From Coprothermobacteraceae bacterium (GTDB taxonomy: Bacteria > Coprothermobacterota > Coprothermobacteria > Coprothermobacterales > Coprothermobacteraceae), in NCBI GenBank assembly GCA_013178255.1, contig JABLWY010000001.1:676503-740502 (forward strand): a DNA stretch of 64,000 nt. Direction: 5' to 3'. Every line of letters starts with the position of its first letter. Position 1 is the stretch's first letter. The position numbers were made by a program, and so were the translations under genes. Shown here piece after piece: positions 53,766 through 64,000 of this stretch. The notes below the pieces were generated by a model. It worked only from the letters and a program-made list of their open reading frames with translations, was not told the DNA's origin and ran no database searches.

Positions 53766-54705
53766 GCTTTATTTACTAGCTTTGATAGGGGGCGTTGGTG
53801 CCTTCTTGGCCGTATGGGCATTGACGCCCTTTGTTATTAATTTTGGCAACAGATACGGGTTTGTTGACGTACCTGACGAGCGCAAAGTGCACAAAGTGGA
53901 AATGCCACGAATAGGTGGTTTGGCAGTGGTCGGAGTTTTCCTCCTGGGGGAACTGTTGCTTTGGAAGGGAAGGCCCCCTTTGGGTTATGGGGTCCTGGCC
54001 ACCGTTGCCTTCTTCTTTGTAGCTATGATGCTTGATGACAAGTACGACTTGCCTGCGTGGGTCAAGTTTGGGGTTCAAATCGCTGCTGCATCAGCAGTGG
54101 CTGCTATGGGTGTTCGCATAGGAGTCGTGACGCTGTGGGGTGGTAGGTACGCCGTTTTCCCTGAGTGGCTTTCTTTTGCTATTTCCGTATTGTGGTTGGT
54201 ACTTCTGTCCAATGCTATAAATCTAATTGACGGCCTGAACGGCTTGTCTTCGGGGATAAGCGCTATAGTGCTTTTCTTTGCCAGTTTGATCACCTTCAGG
54301 AAAGGTATATACACTGTAGGGTTTGACGCACTGTTACTTGCAGGTGCCATACTGGGTTTCTTGCCCTACAACTTTCCAAAAGCTCGCACATTCATTGGGG
54401 ACTGTGGTGCTCAAACCTTAGGCTTTCTTATAGGTGTATTGTCCATAGTTGGTACGTTCAAGAGTGCAGCGGGTATGATGTTCATCGGATTCCTCTTGGT
54501 GCTCCTAGTACCTTTGGAGGATACGGTCGCCGCATGGCTTCGCAGGTTGGCAGCTGGCAAACATCCATTTAGCGCTGACCGACAACACATTCATCATCGG
54601 CTCCTTGACTTCGGGCTATCGCCGACTCAGACAGTGTTGGTCATGTATTGTGCTACAATAATACTCGGAATTATCGCACTTTTCCTAGTAGGGTGGAGCT
54701 TTTGA
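53740..54705 (+). CDS. tagO: undecaprenyl-phosphate GlcNAc-1-phosphate transferase (TagO/WecA-like)
   Basis: 321 residues, about ten membrane spans. DERKVHKVEMPRIGGLAV, MMLDDKYDLPAWVKF (Asp pair), NAINLIDGLNGLSSG, FIGDCGAQTLGFLIG and DRQHIHHRLLDFG are the conserved cytoplasmic loops of the WecA/TagO branch, distinct from the MraY at 14139. It begins a surface polymer on the lipid carrier. GTG 53740 has GGGAG six bases upstream; ATG 53734 overlaps that site. Confidence 0.9.
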   Translation: MTDFTALSRLYLLALIGGVGAFLAVWALTPFVINFGNRYGFVDVPDERKVHKVEMPRIGGLAVVGVFLLGELLLWKGRPPLGYGVLATVAFFFVAMMLDDKYDLPAWVKFGVQIAAASAVAAMGVRIGVVTLWGGRYAVFPEWLSFAISVLWLVLLSNAINLIDGLNGLSSGISAIVLFFASLITFRKGIYTVGFDALLLAGAILGFLPYNFPKARTFIGDCGAQTLGFLIGVLSIVGTFKSAAGMMFIGFLLVLLVPLEDTVAAWLRRLAAGKHPFSADRQHIHHRLLDFGLSPTQTVLVMYCATIILGIIALFLVGWSF

Positions 54706-55829
54706 AAAGGAGAATAGCGTTAGCTGTAGGTACAAGGCCTGAGGCTATCAAGATGGCTCCTGTTGCCTTAGCTTTGAGAGAAATCTTTGAAGTGGACTTG
54801 ATAGCTACGGGTCAGCATCGAGAAATGTTCTATCAAGGGTTGAAGCCGTTCGGCTTGCAGCCTACTGTTGATTTAGAAATCATGCAGGAAGCGCAGTTAC
54901 CAGAGGCCGTGCTTTCCAAAACAGTTAGTGGTCTATCGGAGTTGTTTCGCTCCGGGAAATACGACATGGTGCTTGTTCATGGTGACACGACTACCACCCT
55001 GGGTGGGGCTTTGGCTTCCTTTTACAATAGAATACCGTGTGCGCATGTGGAAGCCGGGTTGCGAACTGGGGATCTGCGCTATCCTTATCCAGAGGAAGCG
55101 AATCGGTTGCTCGCCGATGATTTGTGCACGATCTTGTACCCACCTACAAAGTGGGCTAACAGTAACCTGGAGAAAGAAGGTTTGGGTGGAAGAGAGCGAT
55201 TGGTGACGGGCAACACTGTGATTGACGCACTGAGCATCATAGAAGAGCGGCTGCAGCTGAAGGCGGGAAAGGATGATTTGGTAGTAGTTACTGCCCATCG
55301 CAGAGAAAACTGGGGCGAACCCATGGAGCGCGTTTGCCTTGCTGTGAAGGAGTTGGCACAGCAACACAGGGACTTCAGGTTTGTGTTCCCTGTTCATCTC
55401 AACCCTAAGGTAAGAAAGACGGTTTATTCGGTTTTGGGTGGCGTTGACAACGTCAGCTTGGTGGACCCAATGGATTACGACGACTTTCTTGGTCTGTTGG
55501 CTAAGGCTAAAGTAGCACTAAGCGACAGCGGCGGAATCCAGGAGGAGGGTCCTCATTTTGGTGTACCGGTGGTTCTATTCAGGGACGTGACAGAGCGGCC
55601 TGAAGGCGTTCATAGGAAGATGGTCTTCTTGGCTGGCACAGATCCTGATTGCATCAAGAATTGGTTCGAGTTCATCGTATCCAACAAGTGGTGGGAGTAT
55701 GTCTCCTCGCAGCCGAACCCGTATGGTGATGGGAAAGCCTCGAGGAGAATAGCCCAGCATATGGCCTACGTGCTAGGTGAATCAACTTGTAGGCCTGAAG
55801 AATTCGAGGAGGTGACACACGTAATATGA
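54702..55829 (+). CDS. wecB: UDP-N-acetylglucosamine 2-epimerase
   Basis: 375 residues, non-hydrolysing type: AVGTRPEAIKMAPVALAL, VLVHGDTTTTLGG, CAHVEAGLRTGDLRYPYPEEANR, TAHRRENWGEPMERVC, LSDSGGIQEEGPHFGVPVVLFRDVTERPEG. It makes UDP-ManNAc for a surface or linkage polysaccharide. TTG 54702 overlaps the tagO stop, and GGTGGAG lies just upstream; the frame extends further but without family resemblance. Confidence 0.95.
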   Translation: MKRRIALAVGTRPEAIKMAPVALALREIFEVDLIATGQHREMFYQGLKPFGLQPTVDLEIMQEAQLPEAVLSKTVSGLSELFRSGKYDMVLVHGDTTTTLGGALASFYNRIPCAHVEAGLRTGDLRYPYPEEANRLLADDLCTILYPPTKWANSNLEKEGLGGRERLVTGNTVIDALSIIEERLQLKAGKDDLVVVTAHRRENWGEPMERVCLAVKELAQQHRDFRFVFPVHLNPKVRKTVYSVLGGVDNVSLVDPMDYDDFLGLLAKAKVALSDSGGIQEEGPHFGVPVVLFRDVTERPEGVHRKMVFLAGTDPDCIKNWFEFIVSNKWWEYVSSQPNPYGDGKASRRIAQHMAYVLGESTCRPEEFEEVTHVI

Positions 55830-57106
55830 GTGCGCTAGTGATTGAAGGCGGAACGCCTCTGAGGGGCCGGATAACAGCACAGGGCTGCAAGAATAGCGCC
55901 TTAGCCATATTGGCTGCAGCGGCTCTTTTTGAAGATAAGGTGTATCTTACAAACGTGCCCAACATTGGCGACGTACGGACTATGTTGAGCATATTGAGGT
56001 CACTTGGTTACAAGATAAATTGGGGCACGGGTCTGACCATAAAGGCAGGCAGTACTATTAAGAACCACGATTTGACGCAAACAGGAGCCGGAAGCATAAG
56101 AGGTTCATTACTTTTTCTTGGGGCACTGTTAGGTAGAACAGGCAAAGTGGTTCTACCAATGCCCGGAGGATGCAACATTGGAACGCGGCCCATTGATTTG
56201 CATTTGAAGGGCTTGAGCATGATGGGCGCCGAGATAAAGATACAGAGCGGCAACATAATTGGTGAAGCCCCTTCTGGGTTGAAAGGCGCTTACATTTATC
56301 TAGACTTCCCCAGCGTCGGGGCCACAGAGAACTTGATGATTGCTGCTTCTTTGGCTAGCGGTGACACTACCATAGAAAACGCCGCTCAGGACCAACAGGT
56401 AGTCGAATTGGGTAAGTTCTTGATGTCCAGTGGGGTCAAGATCAGAGGACTAGGTACGAAAGTCATACACATAAAGGGAAAGAAATCTCTTGACAGTGTT
56501 ACTTTTAGAATAGCAGGCGACAGCATAGAGGCTGGAACCTATTTGATTGCTGGTGCCGCTACTAGGGGCGTTGTCACAGTAGACGGCGTAGATGTAACGT
56601 TCCTGAGACCGCTCCTATTCAAACTTCAGGAAGCAGGCATGGAAATAACTGTCACAAACGGCCATGAAATATCTGTCGATGCCTACGATAGACCCAAAGG
56701 AATTACTATCAAGACCATGCCCTTCCCCGGGTTCCCTACTGATTTGCAGCCTATGATGTCGTCATTCTTGACTCTTGCTGAAGGGCGATCGGTTATTGTC
56801 GAGACCGTTTACGACGGTCGTATGGGGCACGTGAACGAACTGAGGAAAATGGGGGCTCAAATTGACGTAGAAGGCAACACGGCAATAATAGATGGCGTGC
56901 AGAAGCTTTCAGGAGCACCCGTAGTGGCGTCTAACCTTCGAGCTGGCGCGTCTCTAGTTGTTGCGGGTCTTTCAGCTGAAGGACGCACCATAGTGTACGG
57001 TCTAGAGCATGTGATGAGAGGGTACTCTGCTTTGGAAGAGAAGTTGCGTGCCCTCGGGGCAAAGGTGAAGTTGGTAAGCGATGAAGAAGCGGCTCAGATT
57101 GCTTGA
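55826..57106 (+). CDS. murA: UDP-N-acetylglucosamine 1-carboxyvinyltransferase
   Basis: 426 residues. The Lys-Asn pair is in TAQGCKNSALAIL and the catalytic cysteine in MPGGCNIGTRPIDLHLKGL. It commits UDP-GlcNAc to peptidoglycan and is the target of fosfomycin in species with this cysteine. In Bacillus murAA lies behind the F-type ATPase operon; here wecB runs straight into it with a four-base overlap. Confidence 0.96.
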   Translation: MSALVIEGGTPLRGRITAQGCKNSALAILAAAALFEDKVYLTNVPNIGDVRTMLSILRSLGYKINWGTGLTIKAGSTIKNHDLTQTGAGSIRGSLLFLGALLGRTGKVVLPMPGGCNIGTRPIDLHLKGLSMMGAEIKIQSGNIIGEAPSGLKGAYIYLDFPSVGATENLMIAASLASGDTTIENAAQDQQVVELGKFLMSSGVKIRGLGTKVIHIKGKKSLDSVTFRIAGDSIEAGTYLIAGAATRGVVTVDGVDVTFLRPLLFKLQEAGMEITVTNGHEISVDAYDRPKGITIKTMPFPGFPTDLQPMMSSFLTLAEGRSVIVETVYDGRMGHVNELRKMGAQIDVEGNTAIIDGVQKLSGAPVVASNLRAGASLVVAGLSAEGRTIVYGLEHVMRGYSALEEKLRALGAKVKLVSDEEAAQIA

Positions 57107-57410
57107 GATTGACAGGCGCGCTGTTCATGTATTGCGCGTCAAAGACTCCTTGCGTGACTGGCTACATGAGCTCAAGGTGAGTCTGAAGATTGGTGGGTTT
57201 AAAAAGCCATATTGTGATGTGTACTATTGGGACGGCGGCATCATTCGTTATCGAAGCGGCGCCCTAGTCATGGTGCCGAAGGAGCTCGAACAAGAGGCAT
57301 TGGAGGCAGGGTATATGCCTTGGCAGATTTACACTTTGCCTGCTTCCGATGATGATGTTCTTTTCTTTTTGAAGCAGTTGGCTTGGCGCAAGAAGATGGG
57401 TTATCGATGA
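57081..57410 (+). CDS. unknown small protein between murA and csaB
   Basis: 109 residues, basic, predicted mixed alpha/beta with no membrane span and no motif I recognise. It contains KVSLKIGGFKKPYCDVYYWD and ALVMVPKELEQEALEAGYMPW. It overlaps both neighbours (26 and four bases), so it is translated with the surface-polymer genes. A role in that pathway is possible but unsupported by sequence. Confidence 0.6.
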   Translation: MKKRLRLLEIDRRAVHVLRVKDSLRDWLHELKVSLKIGGFKKPYCDVYYWDGGIIRYRSGALVMVPKELEQEALEAGYMPWQIYTLPASDDDVLFFLKQLAWRKKMGYR

Positions 57411-58399
57411 AGCGTTTGCTACTGGTCGGATATTGGGGCGGCTTCAATGTTGGAGATGAAGGGTTCTTGGAAATCGTCCTTCCTTTTTTCGACGGGGCAG
57501 CTCAGATTACTGTGGCATCCAAGAATCCATACAACACTGCCAAAGCTTTTTCTGTTAGGTCTGTTAAGTCAGAGTCGTTGAAACTAGCATTGGAAATTGC
57601 TAGATCGGACACCGTATTGGAAGGCCCTGGTGGCCTCTATCAAGACGTAACATCTTTGCGGAGTTTAATATTTTACGCTGGTGTGGTCCTACTCGGCCGC
57701 ATGCTAAGGAAAAAGGTCATCCTCTATGGAGTCGGAATTGGACCCGTACGCACCCGTTTGGGCGAATGGATGACCTGTTTGGCGTTTAAGTCAGCAGATA
57801 AGTGTTTTGTTCGTGATTCTTATTCTATGGAGTGGCTAGCCAAACGGCGCCTTAGAGCGTTTCACGCTGCCGACGTGGTGTTCATTTTGGCAAGCACTGA
57901 TTACTCCGGATATAGCCCGTCCAAAGAAGTAACCTTGTACGTGCCGAGTCACGGCTGGAAGAGCCTTGACCTAGACGCAGTAAATGGGGAAGTAATGATA
58001 TTCTTCCCGAAGAAGGATTTGGAAATAGCTCGTTTGGTTGCCGGAGATTACATAGATGGTCTCAACATGAATATGAAGGAAATAATCGATCTTTTTAAGC
58101 AATATAGAGGGGCTGTCGTTGGTAGGTTGCACGCGGCTGTTCTTTGTACGATTGCGGGGCTCCCCTTTGTTGCCATACCTTATGATGTGAAGCTGGAAGA
58201 GTTCGTTAGACATCTGTCTTCTTCTATAGGATATCCACATGATGCTTTCATTGCATCCAGCATAAGCGAGGCAAACGAGAAGCTGCTTACTCTCCTCGCC
58301 GATGCGCCGTCGCTTTCCTCCAAACTGGTAGATTTTGCACTCGCGGAAAAAGGCAAAGCACTGCATATGATGGAGGTTGTCTCAAAAGAGGCTCTATGA
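57407..58399 (+). CDS. csaB: polysaccharide pyruvyl transferase CsaB-like
   Basis: 330 residues. VGYWGGFNVGDEGFLEIVL at the start, LEGPGGLYQDVTSLRSLIFYAG, LYGVGIGPVRT, CFVRDSYSMEWL and VVGRLHAAVLCTIAGLPFVAIPYD are typical. CsaB adds ketal pyruvate to a cell wall polymer, to which SLH domains of S-layer proteins bind. With tagO and wecB it suggests a pyruvylated polymer containing ManNAc that anchors an S-layer. ATG 57407 overlaps the previous stop. Confidence 0.88.
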   Translation: MKRLLLVGYWGGFNVGDEGFLEIVLPFFDGAAQITVASKNPYNTAKAFSVRSVKSESLKLALEIARSDTVLEGPGGLYQDVTSLRSLIFYAGVVLLGRMLRKKVILYGVGIGPVRTRLGEWMTCLAFKSADKCFVRDSYSMEWLAKRRLRAFHAADVVFILASTDYSGYSPSKEVTLYVPSHGWKSLDLDAVNGEVMIFFPKKDLEIARLVAGDYIDGLNMNMKEIIDLFKQYRGAVVGRLHAAVLCTIAGLPFVAIPYDVKLEEFVRHLSSSIGYPHDAFIASSISEANEKLLTLLADAPSLSSKLVDFALAEKGKALHMMEVVSKEAL

Positions 58400-59496
58400 A
58401 GAGAGCAGTATTGGTAGACAGCAACTCCGTGTTGTATAGGGCTTACCACGCGCTCCCAAAGCTGACCACAAGTGATCGTCGCCCCACAGGGGCACTTTAC
58501 GGTTTCCTGCGGATCTTGACGAAGTTGTTGCGCGAACCCCACAGCCACTTTGTAGTTGTGGGTGACGGTGGGGGACCGCTGGTCAAGACCCAAATATATG
58601 CAGAATACAAAGCTCAAAGGCCCAAAGCGCCTGATGACCTGAAAGTGCAAAGAAGTTTGTTGCCAGAAGTCCTGAGAAACCTAGGAGTCCCCTATGTGGC
58701 GAGAGAAAACATCGAAGCAGATGATTTGATTGCCTCGTTGGCAAGAGCGTTCTCGTCTTGGGACTTCCAGGTTCACGTGTTTACCTCGGATACTGATATG
58801 TTGCAGTTACTGGACAAGAACACGAGCGTCTCGCTTCTCAAACGAGGATTATCAGAAGTGGTCACGTATGATTGGGAGTCCTTTGCCAGAGACTTTGGTT
58901 TTACGCCAGATAGATACGTCGACTTCAAATCTTTGGTGGGTGATACCGCTGACAACATTCCTGGTGTGGCGGGCATAGGTACGGTAAGGGCGAAAGAATT
59001 GGTACAAGCTTTCACTAGGGAGGAATTGACCGCAAAGTTTGGGAACACTTTTGATAGAAACGTTCGACTAATAGAGTTACAGTCCATGGAAGTGGGTTAC
59101 GATTTTCTGCTGGCACGGGTCAGCCCTGCCCAGACCACGGAGTTGCTTGAAGATTTAGAGTTTGAATCGTTGATACATGTAGCTGGCGAGCTATTGAGGC
59201 CCGTGGAGGCCGAACCCGGGTTGTTTGGAGTGGGTCATCTTGACCGTTTGCCTTGGAAACTCGTTCCAGAAGGAACAAGAGTTGAGGAACCATTTGCTTT
59301 TGCCTTCACCGCGGGGTCAGATCCGCTTGACAGCTCCCATCGCCTTTACGCCAGTAGCATCGGCGTCTCCATGGTGCCCAAGCGGGTTCTTGTTAACGGT
59401 CAACCAATGGACTTGGAGGAGTCTTTGGTGTTCGCATTGGTTAATGCTGCCCGTAGAATTGACCACAAAGGTGATTCCGTATGGGTCGAACTGTGA
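58396..59496 (+). CDS. PolA-like 5'-3' exonuclease without polymerase domain
   Basis: 366 residues. Residues 1-265 are the 5'-3' exonuclease of DNA polymerase I: VLVDSNSVLYRAYHAL, YAEYKAQRPKAPDDL, IEADDLIASLA, FTSDTDMLQLL, DFKSLVGDTADNIPGVAGIGTVRAKEL and LEDLEFESLIHVAGELL. About 100 residues follow that look like the beginning of the 3'-5' exonuclease-like domain (FAFTAGSDPLDSSHRLYASSIGVSM), then the protein ends. The gene sits in front of coaE, where Firmicutes have polA-mutM-coaE. It removes flaps and primers; a polymerase must come from elsewhere. Confidence 0.85.
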   Translation: MKRAVLVDSNSVLYRAYHALPKLTTSDRRPTGALYGFLRILTKLLREPHSHFVVVGDGGGPLVKTQIYAEYKAQRPKAPDDLKVQRSLLPEVLRNLGVPYVARENIEADDLIASLARAFSSWDFQVHVFTSDTDMLQLLDKNTSVSLLKRGLSEVVTYDWESFARDFGFTPDRYVDFKSLVGDTADNIPGVAGIGTVRAKELVQAFTREELTAKFGNTFDRNVRLIELQSMEVGYDFLLARVSPAQTTELLEDLEFESLIHVAGELLRPVEAEPGLFGVGHLDRLPWKLVPEGTRVEEPFAFAFTAGSDPLDSSHRLYASSIGVSMVPKRVLVNGQPMDLEESLVFALVNAARRIDHKGDSVWVEL

Positions 59497-60050
59497 CCTT
59501 GGGGATAGGGGGATGGACTGGCACAGGCAAGAGTAGCGTAGCTGAGTTTTTCGCTCGCGAACTTGGTGCTTACGTGGTCAGCTTGGACTTGGTGGGCCAT
59601 GACTTGTACTCTGACCCCGAGTTTGCAAAGAAGTTGCAGGAGACCTTTGGAACAGACAAGAGAGATCAGATATCAGAGCTCGTTCAAAAACAACCGTTGT
59701 GGGACAAGGTGGATAGCCTATTTCATCCTTATCTCAAGGCACGTGCAATCGAAATGCTGAACCGTTCGGGTGCTGAATTGCGGTTGATCGAAGGTAGTCT
59801 CCTCCTGAAGCTTGAGTTGGACAGACTTTGCGATTATGTGGTTTGGGTGACTCTTCACCCCTTGGAGTTAGCTGCTGCTAGGACCGCGAGGCGCGCTAGT
59901 AAACCATACGCGTACGGACTCAACATATTGCAGAGGCAGTTGTCAGCCAATCTATGCGATCCAGGTCGCGTTGACCTTCTGGCGGTGCAGACATCTGAAA
60001 GGACGACGTATGAGGTATATCTCGAAATCAGAAAGCATCTTCGCATATAG
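59481..60050 (+). CDS. coaE: dephospho-CoA kinase
   Basis: 189 residues. The P-loop is GIGGWTGTGKSSVAEFFA, then VSLDLVGHDLYSDPEF with the substrate aspartate, HPYLKARAIEML, and the LID-like RTARRASKPYAYGLNILQRQ. It completes CoA, which acpS uses as donor. It overlaps both neighbours. Confidence 0.9.
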   Translation: MGRTVTLGIGGWTGTGKSSVAEFFARELGAYVVSLDLVGHDLYSDPEFAKKLQETFGTDKRDQISELVQKQPLWDKVDSLFHPYLKARAIEMLNRSGAELRLIEGSLLLKLELDRLCDYVVWVTLHPLELAAARTARRASKPYAYGLNILQRQLSANLCDPGRVDLLAVQTSERTTYEVYLEIRKHLRI

Positions 60051-60501
60051 ACTTCCTTTCGGGTTTTGGCTACAGATCGAGCTTACTGAAGAGGGGCTAG
60101 TACATGAGACTTTGATCTTCGAAGAGGCTTCTCGGGTAAGTCTGCCTTTACTAGAACCTGGTCCTGCTAAGGATGTGTTAGACCTGTACAGCCGGGGCAT
60201 TTGGGATCCAGTAAAAGTGTGGGCTGTGATTGACAAGCGTGGTATAGCTGAGCCACGGCTTGTGGTATACAAGGCATTAGTGGAAACAAAATTAGGCGAA
60301 ACGATTAGTTACAAGGAATTGGGGAGCAAAGCTAATGCCCATGCAAGAGCGGTGGGAACATACATGCGTACGAACCGGCTTCCCATATTTGTTCCGTGTC
60401 ACAGGGTAGTAGGTAGCCATGGGCTCGGTGGATTCACACCGAGCACTGATTGGAAAATCCGCATCTTAAGTTGGGAGAGAGGCGCATGGACAGAGTTGTA
60501 G
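60010..60501 (+). CDS. ogt: methylated-DNA--protein-cysteine methyltransferase
   Basis: 163 residues. The suicide cysteine is in LPIFVPCHRVVGSHGLGGF; the helix-turn-helix with the arginine finger reads GETISYKELGSKANAHARAVGTYMRTN. It removes alkyl groups from O6 of guanine. ATG 60010 has AGGA seven bases upstream; the longer frame from 59971 lies inside coaE. Confidence 0.94.
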   Translation: MRYISKSESIFAYRLPFGFWLQIELTEEGLVHETLIFEEASRVSLPLLEPGPAKDVLDLYSRGIWDPVKVWAVIDKRGIAEPRLVVYKALVETKLGETISYKELGSKANAHARAVGTYMRTNRLPIFVPCHRVVGSHGLGGFTPSTDWKIRILSWERGAWTEL

Positions 60502-61358
60502 TGGTAACGGGTATCTCTGGCGCTGGCAAATCCACGGTCTCCAAAGCTTTGGAAGATCTAGGTTACACCGTTGTTGACAATGTTCCCGTGCAGTTGTTCT
60601 CCGACCTCTTACGCGTATATGAGTCAATGGAGGGTGTCTCTTCTTTGGCTGTGGTGGTAGACAGCCGCGGATTGCGAAATACAGACGACGTCGAGCGTTT
60701 TATTGCGCAATTGAGCCGTCTAAAAGAAAAGATGCCTGTCAGCATTGTGTTTCTTGATGCAAGTACGGACGCTTTGATGGCTAGATTCAATCTGACGCGG
60801 CACTTGCACCCTATGGCAAGGTCATCAGCGAGCCCCCTTGCCCTTGTTGAAGCTATAGAACAAGAGAAGGAGCTCCTGGCTGCGCTTAGGGCTGTTAGTG
60901 ATGTGGTGATTGATACCACAGGCATGAAGGAAAGGGATCTGGTCTTTCACGTAAGTGAACTTATTGGGCAGGAGCGAGGGCCTGAGTTCTACATCGTCAG
61001 TTTCAGCTATCAGCGTGGGTTGCCTTCGAATGCAGACCTTGTATACGACGCCAGGGTGCTAAGGAACCCTTATTACATCGAGGAACTAAAGCAACAAACA
61101 GGCTTAGATAAGGGTGTAGCTGACTATGTGCGCAACGATGCTCCATACCAAGAGTTCTTGAACCTCTGGTTGTCACTAATAAGGAGCACGTACCGCGAAC
61201 ACCGTAAGCAAGGAAAGCAGTACTTAACGGTAGCTATAGGATGTACAGGGGGACAACATCGAAGTGTCCTTGTAGCTATGGACCTATATGGAAGACTCAA
61301 GAACGATGGCCATAAAGTACTCGTGTGGCATCGGGAGTTGGGTCATGTCCTTGAGTGA
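60486..61358 (+). CDS. rapZ: RapZ-family nucleotide-binding protein (YvcJ)
   Basis: 290 residues. Walker A VVVTGISGAGKSTVSKALEDLGY, then VDNVPVQLF, DASTDALMARF, and the C-terminal domain VSFSYQRGLPSNADLVYDARVLRNPYY and AIGCTGGQHRSVLVA. In E. coli RapZ controls glucosamine-6-phosphate synthesis through small RNA; in Bacillus YvcJ affects competence. yvcK, normally between rapZ and whiA, is missing. ATG 60486 follows GGGAGAGAGG. Confidence 0.93.
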   Translation: MDRVVVVTGISGAGKSTVSKALEDLGYTVVDNVPVQLFSDLLRVYESMEGVSSLAVVVDSRGLRNTDDVERFIAQLSRLKEKMPVSIVFLDASTDALMARFNLTRHLHPMARSSASPLALVEAIEQEKELLAALRAVSDVVIDTTGMKERDLVFHVSELIGQERGPEFYIVSFSYQRGLPSNADLVYDARVLRNPYYIEELKQQTGLDKGVADYVRNDAPYQEFLNLWLSLIRSTYREHRKQGKQYLTVAIGCTGGQHRSVLVAMDLYGRLKNDGHKVLVWHRELGHVLE

Positions 61359-62173
61359 GCAATTCTGGACCGAGTTGAGTTCTCAGGAGATAACAGATCC
61401 TTGGGGTGAGATTACAGGACTGACTATCGGTTCAGGTGAGTTGGCGCTGTCAGGCAGCCTAAGAATAGTCCTCAGAAGGGCTGACGCCTTGAAGCGGGTC
61501 ATCAGGATTGTGAACTCGTTGGGGTTAGAGCACGAGTTCATGGTCATGAGGCAGGGTGCTTCCAAGCACAGGCAGTTCTATGTTGTCATTCCGCTGCTTA
61601 GTGAAGAGCAAGCAAAACAGCTGCTACAAAGGAGAAGCCACGAGAAAGTACGTTGGAGCTGGATTAGAGGGATCATGCTCAGTAGCGGCTATTTTGGAGA
61701 ACCCAAACCTTGGTATCACGTTACCATGGACATAGAAATATACGAGGATGCTCTTCGCGTTAGGGAGTGGCTTGAAAGGCGCATTGGCAAGGTATATGTC
61801 GTTTCACGCGAAAACACAAACACGCTGCATGTGCGCTCTTTTTCTGCTGTTTACAACATGCTCCAAGGTTTGGAGCTTATGCGAACTGCAGAGGAGCTTT
61901 ACGCACAACACTATTTGCGGATGAAGAAGCTATCTGCTCAGCGTTTGGCGAATTGTGATACCGCTAATCTGAAGAGGCAGGTAAACAAGTTCGAATTCCA
62001 CGAGTACCTTTATAAGACGGCCGATCTTGGAAAACTCACGGAGGAAGAGTTAAAACTTCTTACGACTAGAGTTTCTCACCCAGAGTACTCCTATGGTGAC
62101 CTAGCGCGGAAGTTCGGGGTAACTAAGAGCAAGATAGCCCGCATGTTGCAGAAGATCGAGGCAAAGCTCAGAG

Positions 62174-62187
<14 letters not shown>
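61345..62187 (+). CDS. whiA: WhiA-type DNA-binding regulator
   Basis: 280 residues. The N-terminal LAGLIDADG-like fold is followed by a C-terminal HTH (YGDLARKFGVTKSKIARMLQKIEA). The hallmark RLANCDTANLKRQVNKFEFHEYLY is clear. WhiA affects division and chromosome segregation in Bacillus and sporulation in Streptomyces. ATG 61345 has GGGAG eight bases upstream; the frame extends upstream inside rapZ. It overlaps rpoN by 14 bases. Confidence 0.92.

Positions 62188-64000
<1,813 letters not shown>

Overview
This window reads as an ordinary chromosomal segment of a thermophilic, deep-branching bacterium with Firmicutes-like gene order. Coprothermobacter is my best guess; it is an inference from gene content and was not searched. 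Supporting features are a vacuolar/archaeal-type ATPase, a branched-chain polyamine synthase of the BpsA family, heavy use of TTG and GTG starts, and very tight packing with many ATGA/TAGTG-type overlaps. Base composition looks even throughout. I see no insertion sequence, prophage, CRISPR array or rRNA. No gene-free stretch exceeds about 80 bases. All genes are on the + strand except a phosphofructokinase-like gene, a penicillin-binding protein and bpsA.

Layout. 1-401: the end of purA and a tRNA-Pro(CGG). 425-10011: an arginine/lysine-type decarboxylase followed by a complete V-type ATPase operon (H-I-K-E-C-F-A-B-D plus one unknown small gene). 10080-11063: a PfkA-like protein on the - strand. 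11187-22458: a reduced division and cell wall cluster (mraZ, rsmH, ftsL-like, murF, mraY, murD, ftsW, murG, ddl, ftsQ-like, two DUF881 genes, sbp, ftsZ) lacking murE, murC, murB, ftsI and ftsA. 22455-29071: radical SAM protein, ileS, lspA, rluD-type synthase, serS. 29061-32564: a penicillin-binding protein, a PfkB-like protein and bpsA. 32624-39138: acpS, nnr, dnaG, rpoD, uvrB. 39182-45092: ylxM, ffh, rpsP, ylqD, rimM, trmD, an RNA methyltransferase, rplS, lepB, rnhB, yraN. 45052-49430: comM, dprA, trmFO, a Xer-type recombinase. 49414-58399: a methylthioadenosine deaminase and phosphorylase pair, rpiB, glyA, upp, then surface-polymer genes (tagO/wecA-like, wecB, murA, csaB). 58396-63160: a polymerase-less PolA-like exonuclease, coaE, ogt, rapZ, whiA, rpoN. 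The start of gap runs off the end.

How the parts fit. The ATPase rotor carries the full set of sodium-binding residues known from Enterococcus hirae NtpK, so the machine is probably Na+-coupled. At the locus where Firmicutes keep their F-type ATPase operon, between the upp/wecB group and murA, there is no ATPase here. BpsA makes methylthioadenosine as a by-product, and the deaminase/phosphorylase pair looks built to salvage it through methylthioinosine. The cell wall genes are unusually short (murG, mraY, lspA, ftsQ).

The most surprising observation is that both phosphofructokinase-family genes in the window have intact reading frames but have lost catalytic motifs: GGDGS in the PfkA-like protein and GAGD in the PfkB-like protein. 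They may be regulators or enzymes of changed chemistry. Other points of interest are a textbook MraZ operator with 10-bp period, extended -10 promoters (TGN-TATAAT type), and several genes whose -10 box lies so close to the start codon that the mRNA should be leaderless or nearly so.
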